From an uncultured Anaeromusa sp. (GTDB taxonomy: Bacteria; Bacillota; Negativicutes; Anaeromusales; Anaeromusaceae), in contig NZ_OY764901.1 of the NCBI RefSeq assembly GCF_963668665.1, positions 610,501 to 674,500 of the forward strand: a stretch of 64,000 nucleotides of DNA, read 5' to 3'. The notes beneath the pieces are model-generated. The model saw only the letters and a list, made by a program, of their open reading frames with translations, had not been told where the DNA came from and did not search any database. A program made the translations under genes and the position numbers. Shown piece after piece: positions 60,450 through 64,000 of the stretch. The stretch's first letter is position 1. The number at the start of each line of letters is the position of its first letter.

Positions 60450-61346
60450 ATGTATTTTGATAATGCCGAAGGTCCTGTTTTTCGTCCCCCCAGCGAAGCC
60501 GACAGCTTGATTCTCCGCGTCACCATCGGCTGTTCCCACAATGCCTGCACCTATTGCAACATGTACCGCAGCGTTTCTTTTCGCATGCGTCCCCAAGAAG
60601 AAATCGACGCGCAGCTGCAGCAGGCGCAGCGCTATGCCGCTCATATTCACCGGGTCTTCTTGGGAGACGGCAATGCTTTGGTGCTGCCCACGGAACGACT
60701 CTTGGCTATTTTAGCACAAATTCATGCTTTGTTGCCAAAAGTACGCCGCGTTTCCTGCTATGCCGGCCCCAAAGACATGCTGCGCAAAACCCCAGAAGAA
60801 CTGATCTCCCTGCGCCAAGCCGGCCTCAAGCTGGTCTACTACGGCATGGAGTCTGGCGACGACGCCGTACTGGCCCATGTCAACAAGGGAGTCACCGCCG
60901 CGGAGTCCATCGAGGCTGGGCAGCGCATCGTCGCCGCAGGCATCAAGCTTTCGATGATGGTCATTCTCGGCCTGGGCGGTCAAGAAGCGTCAGCCCGTCA
61001 CGCCCGCAACACCGCCTTGGCGGTCAGCGCCATCCGTCCGCACATGCTCAGCGCTCTTACGCTGATGATGTACCGCGGCAGCGAGCTGCTGGAAGAGTTT
61101 GAAAGCGGCCGCTTCCCGATCCTTTCTCCTGCCGGCATCATGGAGGAGCTTCATTTACTGCTGCAAGACATCGAGCTGCCCCCGGAACATCATTGCCTTT
61201 TTCGCAGCAACCACATTTCCAACTATATCAATTTCGCCGGCACGCTGCCCAAAGACAAAGAGCGCCTTTTGTCTGAGAGCCTAGCGGCTAAAGACAAATT
61301 GGCGCTCCTCAAAAACTGGGATCCCTACAACAATGTAGAAAGATAA
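60450..61346 (+). CDS. Radical SAM protein with CX4CX2C cluster motif
   Basis: A 298-residue enzyme with a single radical-SAM barrel. The cluster cysteines read TIGCSHNACTYCNMYR near 27-42, a C-x4-C-x2-C spacing rather than the usual C-x3-C-x2-C. Later motifs GDGNALVLPTERLL and YYGMESGDD are SAM-binding elements typical of the Elp3/coproporphyrinogen-oxidase-like branch. There is no extra iron-sulfur domain. The reaction is unknown. The start is ATG 60450 after GGGAGGA. It is convergent with the DUF4870 gene, 16 bases away. Confidence 0.88.
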   Translation: MYFDNAEGPVFRPPSEADSLILRVTIGCSHNACTYCNMYRSVSFRMRPQEEIDAQLQQAQRYAAHIHRVFLGDGNALVLPTERLLAILAQIHALLPKVRRVSCYAGPKDMLRKTPEELISLRQAGLKLVYYGMESGDDAVLAHVNKGVTAAESIEAGQRIVAAGIKLSMMVILGLGGQEASARHARNTALAVSAIRPHMLSALTLMMYRGSELLEEFESGRFPILSPAGIMEELHLLLQDIELPPEHHCLFRSNHISNYINFAGTLPKDKERLLSESLAAKDKLALLKNWDPYNNVER

Positions 61347-61362
61347 AAGCTGCCGGAATTGT

Positions 61363-61698
61363 TTACCGCAATTGCCGTTCCGCCAGTTCCCCAAAGAACG
61401 GCAGGCTGTAGCGCTCTCCTTGAAAGCCCTTGTACATCATCAGCAGCCAGACAAACAGCGTAACCGGTCCAATAATGATGGAAATAAGAATGCCAATAAA
61501 CGGCAGCAAATGCGCCAGCAGTGAAATAACCATCAAAGAGCCAAAGGTCACCAGCGACTGCATGGCGTGAAAGCGAACAAAGGTATTTTCCTTTTCCAGC
61601 AGCAAAAATACGATCCCCGACAGCCAGCCTAGCAAATAACACAAGCACGCCGCCGTATTCGCGCTCAAACCCACTGAAGTTTTACCCCAATCCGTCAT
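61363..61698 (-). CDS. DUF4870 (Tic20-like) membrane protein
   Basis: A 111-residue protein with three or four spans. ANTAACLCYLLGWLSGIVFL, then EKENTFVRFHAMQSLVTFGS and an aliphatic stretch ending GFQGERYSLPFFGELAE, match DUF4870. The FxRFHAxQS motif is characteristic. Function is unknown, with distant resemblance to Tic20. The start is ATG 61698. It follows the enoyl-CoA hydratase region on the same strand but with no tight coupling. Confidence 0.9.
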   Translation of the reverse strand: MTDWGKTSVGLSANTAACLCYLLGWLSGIVFLLLEKENTFVRFHAMQSLVTFGSLMVISLLAHLLPFIGILISIIIGPVTLFVWLLMMYKGFQGERYSLPFFGELAERQLR

Positions 61699-61728
61699 CT
61701 TGGCGCCCCCCTTCTCTACGTCCCTTCC

Positions 61729-62511
61729 TTAGCGACCGCTAAAGGCAGGTTTTCTTTTTTCCCGAAATGCTGCTACGCCTTCCTGGTGATCCTCTGTTTC
61801 CAGGCACAACGCCTGCAGCTGCGCCTCCATCTGCGCCATCTGTTCAAAGTTCGCTTCTTGGCTGGCATGCAAAGCCGCCTTAGTTTTCGCCAGCGCCAGC
61901 GGCGGCGCTATCGCCAACCGAGCGGCCCAAAAACCGGCTTCTTCATCCAGTTCATCCGCTTCAGCAAGGTGATTTAACAGCCCCCATTCATAAAGGGTTT
62001 CCGCTGTAACCGCGTCGCCGATAAACATCAATTCCTTCGCCCGATGCATGCCTAAGAGGCGAGGCAACAAATACAAACCGCCGCAATCCGGCACCAGCCC
62101 CACTTTAGCAAAGCTCTGCGCAAACTTCGCCGACCGGGACGCAATCACCAAATCACAGGCCAAGGCCAGATTAAAGCCCGCTCCGGCCGCCACGCCATGC
62201 ACCTTGGCCAAGACAGGCTTCGGCATTTCCCGAATAATTTTCACCAAATTGCCAACCTCTTCAATAAAAGCCTTCGCCTCCGCTGTCCCGGCAATGGATT
62301 CCAAATAGTTCAAATCGCCGCCGGCGCAAAAAGCCCGACCGCTGCCGGTCAAGACCACGACCCTCACCGAAGCGTCGGCTGCCGCCGCCTCCAGAACCTG
62401 ACGCAGTTCTTCCGTCATTTCATCATTAAGCGCGTTAAGCGCTTCCGGACGATGCAGCGTCACGGTCAACACTTCCGCCTGCTTTGTTACCATTACTGTT
62501 TTTTCACTCAT
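61729..62511 (-). CDS. Enoyl-CoA hydratase/isomerase family protein
   Basis: A 260-residue crotonase-fold enzyme. The oxyanion-hole segments are GSGRAFCAGGDLNYLESI near 58-75 and KVHGVAAGAGFNLALACDLV near 97-116. Acidic residues are present near 134 in the FAKVGLVPDCGG region, where hydratases carry the second catalytic glutamate; here the position reads as P-D-C-G-G, typical of the PaaG/MenB-unlike 'isomerase' subgroup. The start is ATG 62511 after GGAGGCGG. No beta-oxidation genes adjoin, so the acyl-CoA substrate is unknown. Confidence 0.88.
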   Translation of the reverse strand: MSEKTVMVTKQAEVLTVTLHRPEALNALNDEMTEELRQVLEAAAADASVRVVVLTGSGRAFCAGGDLNYLESIAGTAEAKAFIEEVGNLVKIIREMPKPVLAKVHGVAAGAGFNLALACDLVIASRSAKFAQSFAKVGLVPDCGGLYLLPRLLGMHRAKELMFIGDAVTAETLYEWGLLNHLAEADELDEEAGFWAARLAIAPPLALAKTKAALHASQEANFEQMAQMEAQLQALCLETEDHQEGVAAFREKRKPAFSGR

Positions 62512-62543
62512 CTGTTCCGCCTCCTTCTTATTCTCGCCGACCT

Positions 62544-62927
62544 CTACCACAGGCGCGCACAGAAAAAGCCCGCCCAAGTAGACGCCAAGCAAAGTATCAC
62601 ATTACTGCCTGCATTGGCGAAGGCTTGACCCATAGCCCCTTCCTGCACCAGATGCAGCGTTTCATAGCTAAACGAAGAAAATGTCGTCAAGCCGCCCAGA
62701 AAGCCTACCGCTATAAACAAGCGCCATTGCGGATCCAGCTCCAACCGTTCCAAAAACAAAGTCATAAATAACCCGATAATAAAAGAACCGGCCACATTCA
62801 CAAACAAAGTTCCATAAGGAAAAGCGCTGCCAAAACGCTCCGCCGCCCAAATGGTCACCAGGTACCGAGTCACAGCCCCCATCCCGCCGCCAAAGGCGAT
62901 AACCGCCAGATCCAAGGCCATGTTCAT
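62544..62927 (-). CDS. crcB: Fluoride ion channel CrcB/FluC
   Basis: A 127-residue four-span membrane protein that exports fluoride as a dimer. Family motifs are GGGMGAVTRYLVT near 13, GTLFVNVAGSFIIGLFMT near 40 (the conserved asparagine), and GFLGGLTTFSSFSYET near 75 (with the TTFSSF Na+/F- box). The gene overlaps the DUF190 gene by four bases (ATGA). It is a single copy; FluC may work as a homodimer. No fluoride riboswitch was found upstream. Confidence 0.95.
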   Translation of the reverse strand: MNMALDLAVIAFGGGMGAVTRYLVTIWAAERFGSAFPYGTLFVNVAGSFIIGLFMTLFLERLELDPQWRLFIAVGFLGGLTTFSSFSYETLHLVQEGAMGQAFANAGSNVILCLASTWAGFFCARLW

Positions 62928-63280
62928 CGTATTTTCTCCTTGCCGTCGTTGTGGCGATAGTGGACCACTTCGATGTTCTCCAGGGTAACCATACCCTGCC
63001 CTACAGCTTCATCCAAAAAAGGCAGCAGTTTGGCAATGTATTCTTCGCTGTCCACCAGTTCCACCACAATCGGCAAATCACTGGACAGCTCTAAAAGACG
63101 CGATGTATGAATACGGCTGTTGGCGCCGAACCCCTCCAGGCCGCGGAACACGGAAGCGCCCGCCAAATCAAGGGCCTTAGCCTTTGCGACAATCGCATGA
63201 TATACAGGCTGTCCCTGGTACCGGTCCGATTCTCCGACATATACGCGCAAGCGCTGAGCCTGCCCGCTGATTTTTATCAT
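62924..63280 (-). CDS. DUF190 family protein
   Basis: A 118-residue PII-like fold protein. AQRLRVYVGESDRYQGQPVY opens it, and RGLEGFGANSRIHTSRLLEL is the DUF190 hallmark. DUF190 genes are repeatedly found beside crcB, as here with a four-base overlap, suggesting a regulatory or accessory part in fluoride resistance. The start is ATG 63280, with AAGGATG upstream. How it acts is unknown. Confidence 0.92.
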   Translation of the reverse strand: MIKISGQAQRLRVYVGESDRYQGQPVYHAIVAKAKALDLAGASVFRGLEGFGANSRIHTSRLLELSSDLPIVVELVDSEEYIAKLLPFLDEAVGQGMVTLENIEVVHYRHNDGKEKIR

Positions 63281-63380
63281 GTTCGGCTCACATCCTTAGA
63301 CAGTATTTCTTTCTATTTTTCGCCATACAAAAGACTTCTCCCTGCTTAGGCGGCAAGAAAAACCGCCGCGAAGAAATGAA

Positions 63381-63419
63381 AAAAGCAGTCTTACCAGCAT
63401 AACCGGCAAGACTGCTTTT
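63381..63419 (-). terminator. Terminator after the partial MFS gene
   Basis: AAAAGCAGTCTT and AAGACTGCTTTT pair perfectly around a 15-base loop. It lies 14 bases past the MFS stop at 63434, separating it from the DUF190-crcB pair. Confidence 0.85.
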
Positions 63420-63433
63420 CACTAGAAATCAGC

Positions 63434-64000
63434 TTATGTTGTTTGTGAACGCTCTTGCTGCACTGTTAACGCAACTACAGCCGATGCGACCATCGCAATG
63501 ATTAAAAAGACAAAAGCCGTATCAAAAGAACCTCCGCTGGAATCAATCAAATAGCCCATAACAAACGGTGATATGAATCCGGCTACTTGGCCGCCGAAAT
63601 TTACCGTACCCGAACTGGCTCCCATAATATGGGTCGGAATTGTGTCCATAACCAAGCCCCAAAAAGCTGCCATGGCTAAGAACATAAAGAATGAAGAAAT
63701 GCTTTGATAAACAACCGCCATATCCGCCGACGGAACGGTATAGGTCAAGTACAAAAAGAAGCCGGCTATCAACGCATTAGGCACAAACAGCCATTTCCGC
63801 TGGCCTTTAATACGATCTGACAAATAGCCTCCCACAACCGTGCCCACCGCACCGACAAAGAACGGAATCGAGCCGGTAATGCCGGTTTTAATCAGGGAAA
63901 ACCCGCGTACTTTCATCAAATAAGAAGGCAGCCAAGAAACAAAGCCCCAGAAGGTAATGTCAAAAAGAAACCAGATTAATACCATTTGCCATAAAATAGG
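63434..64000 (-). CDS. MFS transporter (ACS-like), C-terminal half, cut by window edge
   Basis: About 189 residues run from the right edge to the stop at 63434, covering roughly the last six spans of a twelve-span permease. WGFVSWLPSYLMKVRGFSLI, GGYLSDRIKGQRKWL and GQVAGFISPFVMGYLIDSSG follow the second half of organic-anion MFS transporters of the ACS family, like the one at 43658. The frame remains open at 64000, so the gene starts outside. Substrate unknown. Confidence 0.88.
   Translation of the reverse strand, partial: PILWQMVLIWFLFDITFWGFVSWLPSYLMKVRGFSLIKTGITGSIPFFVGAVGTVVGGYLSDRIKGQRKWLFVPNALIAGFFLYLTYTVPSADMAVVYQSISSFFMFLAMAAFWGLVMDTIPTHIMGASSGTVNFGGQVAGFISPFVMGYLIDSSGGSFDTAFVFLIIAMVASAVVALTVQQERSQTT

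Noticed and set aside
63281..63380. Fluoride riboswitch before the DUF190-crcB pair
   Set aside because: I looked for the crcB-motif blocks in the leader and found no convincing match; only a small GGCGG/CCGCC hairpin is present.
1..64000. CRISPR array, prophage or intact insertion sequence
   Set aside because: I saw no regularly spaced direct repeats with spacers, no phage structural genes and no transposase or integrase in any frame.

Overview
The window looks like a chromosomal segment of a strictly anaerobic, Gram-negative-type (diderm) Firmicute, most likely class Negativicutes and perhaps Sporomusaceae. This is inferred from the gene mix and is not proven by a marker gene. The hints are an OmpH/Skp-like periplasmic chaperone beside clostridial-type regulators, a hybrid-cluster protein, a siroheme/ferredoxin protein, CydDC, and E. 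coli-like stand-alone RibB and EttA. There is no rRNA operon, no CRISPR array, and no intact IS element or prophage. One tRNA (Ala, anticodon CGC) is present.

Layout. 1-7.1 kb: a cut-off gene divergent from a GntR regulator; a minus-strand group of membrane protein, acetoacetate-decarboxylase-like protein and a short-chain dehydrogenase interrupted by an amber codon; a chemoreceptor; and a DUF2294-type protein. 7.3-11.9 kb: a divergent XRE regulator pair around a palindrome, a group II intron relic behind the ettA terminator, ettA, a MerR regulator and tRNA-Ala. 12-18.5 kb: DUF2225 protein, cydDC, an amino-acid permease and queF with a possible preQ1 element. 18.7-29.7 kb: an amidohydrolase/MFS pair, then a signalling block with two hybrid kinases, a LytTR regulator, an HD-GYP protein and a phosphoesterase. 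30-43.6 kb: purine salvage (ppnP, guaD), hcp behind an FNR/HcpR-type site, ompH, an FMN riboswitch with ribB, a MATE pump, a sulfite-reductase-like protein, a cyclase, an rtcB relic, a hydrolase/phosphoribosyltransferase pair and an FAH-family enzyme. This stretch is rich in intergenic repeats. 43.6-49.7 kb: a regulated catabolic operon (IclR, DmpF, DmpG, IlvD/EDD dehydratase, MFS). 49.9-64 kb: MATE pump, purple-acid-phosphatase-like protein, XRE-cupin regulator, diguanylate cyclase, M20 hydrolase, DAACS symporter, GNAT, polysaccharide deacetylase, radical SAM protein, DUF4870, enoyl-CoA hydratase, DUF190/crcB fluoride module and a partial MFS gene.

Two observations stand out. First, the 43.6-49.7 kb operon joins an IlvD/EDD dehydratase to 4-hydroxy-2-oxovalerate aldolase and acylating acetaldehyde dehydrogenase, but has none of the usual aromatic meta-cleavage genes. 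Dehydrating a 5-deoxypentonate would give exactly the DmpG substrate, so the operon may encode a deoxy-sugar-acid route to pyruvate and acetyl-CoA. It carries three near-identical putative IclR operators. Second, two ~160-bp foldable elements begin at the stop codons of two unrelated genes (ompH and the acid phosphatase) in the same gene-relative orientation. Several of their stem arms differ in sequence between copies yet remain paired within each copy. They occur among two further small repeat families (a 29-bp palindrome with three copies, and a ~40-bp repeat with about seven).
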